A DNA stretch of 26,234 bases from CAYWRO01 sp964460345 (GTDB lineage: Bacteria > Planctomycetota > Phycisphaerae > Phycisphaerales > UBA1924): assembly GCA_964460345.1 (NCBI GenBank), contig CAYWRO010000050.1, positions 1-26,234 of the forward strand, given 5' to 3'. Both the position numbers and the translations under genes were made by a program. Shown one piece after another: positions 25,736 through 26,234 of this stretch. The notes beneath the pieces are model-generated. The model saw only the letters and a program-made list of their open reading frames with translations, was not told where the DNA came from and did no database searches. Position 1 is the stretch's first letter. Every line of letters starts with the position of its first letter.

Positions 25736-26089
25736 TACCTACCGGATGGCGAAACCGGAGGTAAACACGAGATGTGCGGGCAGTTGTGCTCGGATCCAGG
25801 CGTGCGAGATGTGAACCGATGCAGCAGTTCGATCAACAGACGCGGCGAGGTGGAGCGGCGACCCCGATGAACGTCCGCAGGACCGCCCGGCTGAACCCGT
25901 CGACGTCATCGGCGGGCCGGACCACGCCACCCTGAACGATCGTGGCCCTGCCAAGGGCCGTTGAAACCCCCGTCGAAAGGAATCGAGGGCGTTGAACCGT
26001 GAAGCGTGGTCGATTGGGCAGACATGCCCATCTCCGTGGGAAGCCCGTTGATGTAAATTGCTCGCCTTGAGGCGAGTGGAGTCTCGCAG
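25736..26089 (+). ncRNA. Structured RNA region; candidate 5' part of a group II intron
   Basis: There is a row of compact hairpins. TACC/GGTA plus CCGG/CCGG lie at 25736-25763. GGCCCT (25944-25949) pairs with AGGGCC (25954-25959), loop GCCA. GGGCA (26016-26020) pairs with TGCCC (26025-26029), loop GACA. CTCGCC (26061-26066) pairs with GGCGAG (26071-26076), loop TTGA. Two GTGCG strings (25774 and 25802) match the 5' end consensus of group II introns (GUGYG). The region has no convincing plus-strand coding frame and is followed by an ORF that could encode the intron reverse transcriptase. The assignment is an inference: domain V and the 3' end would lie beyond the window. Confidence 0.5.
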
Positions 26090-26234
26090 ATGCATGGCCT
26101 TGAACAGAACAGAAGATCGAAGCAGATGAGCAGGACGCTCGACTTGCAAGTACCAGGACTTGACCGCTCGGGCGCGGAGGGCCGGGCGGGGGGGCCAACC
26201 GGGGGGGAAGACGGGGGAACCGGGGAGGCGACCG
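26090..26234 (+). CDS. Partial ORF, possible N-terminus of a group II intron reverse transcriptase/maturase
   Basis: The frame opens with an ATG at 26090 (GGAG eight bases before it) or at 26126 and runs off the right edge without a stop. The 48 residues begin MHGLEQNRRSKQMSRTLD, then LQVPGLDRSGAEGRAG, then a Gly/Thr/Glu-rich stretch. No catalytic motif of a reverse transcriptase is inside the window. I base the call on position after the structured RNA region and on a remembered resemblance to variable Gly-rich N-termini of intron-encoded proteins; the sequence alone does not prove it. It could also be an unrelated gene. Confidence 0.42.
   Translation, partial: MHGLEQNRRSKQMSRTLDLQVPGLDRSGAEGRAGGPTGGEDGGTGEAT
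26188..26225 (+). other. G-quadruplex-type motif
   Basis: Four G runs of 7, 7, 5 and 4 bases (26188-26194, 26201-26207, 26213-26217, 26222-26225) are separated by loops of 6, 5 and 4 bases. This fits the standard quadruplex pattern on the plus strand. It lies inside the partial ORF at the right edge, where the G runs give Gly codons. Confidence 0.6.

Noticed and set aside
25739..26149. 136-residue minus-strand open frame over the structured region
   Set aside because: No ribosome site, mixed codon use and no family; the region is better explained as structured RNA on the plus strand.

Overview
The window is a very GC-rich, gene-dense bacterial segment. It most likely comes from a planctomycete of the Phycisphaerae/Phycisphaerales type. 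Three things point there: a secreted hydrolase ends in the Cys-flanked, Asp-rich dockerin-like tail with a repeated DLLAYLD motif that I know from that group; SecA carries large insertions of the kind seen in planctomycetes; and a lone type II-secretion-like prepilin is present. This placement is inference from family knowledge, not from a database search.

Layout. 1-1982 (-): N-terminal two thirds of SecA. 2182-5112: a small anchored hypothetical protein (-), a stand-alone NrdJ C-terminal (TSCPD-type) domain, a two-helix membrane protein, a short asparaginase-like protein (-) and a half-size EamA transporter. 5102-5235: two facing arrays of a 7-base repeat, just before rplU (5333-5695), which is not followed by rpmA. 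5838-6679 (-): a compact envelope/stress cluster (entericidin-like lipoprotein, DUF1328 membrane protein, repeat-bearing lipoprotein) closed by a strong terminator. 6830-8623 (-): a divergent Hsp70. 8915-14071: a five-PAS histidine kinase and a membrane PP2C/SpoIIE-type phosphatase, transcribed divergently from a 90-base gap. 14072-16964 (-): a DUF3754/TMEM143-like protein and an MFS transporter. 17044-18924 (-): ECF sigma factor, soluble zinc-finger anti-sigma factor and a secreted SGNH hydrolase, probably one operon. 19107-19967 (-): a YhhQ queuosine-precursor transporter. 20190-23091 (+): prepilin, ScpB and an exported transglutaminase-like protein that appears to lack its catalytic Cys and His. 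23101-25573 (-): ferritin-like protein, acyl desaturase, glycine-rich RRM protein and a HesB-like protein without cysteines, with a long stem-loop between the desaturase and RRM genes. 25736-26234 (+): a run of small tetraloop hairpins followed by an open frame running off the window. This could be the 5' ribozyme part and N-terminus of a group II intron with its reverse transcriptase.

Functionally, the window mixes housekeeping genes (secA, rplU, scpB) with signalling and envelope-stress functions. No CRISPR array, tRNA or rRNA was seen. The parts most worth checking are the dead-looking transglutaminase, the facing heptamer arrays, the structured RNA at the right end and the desaturase/RRM intergenic stem.
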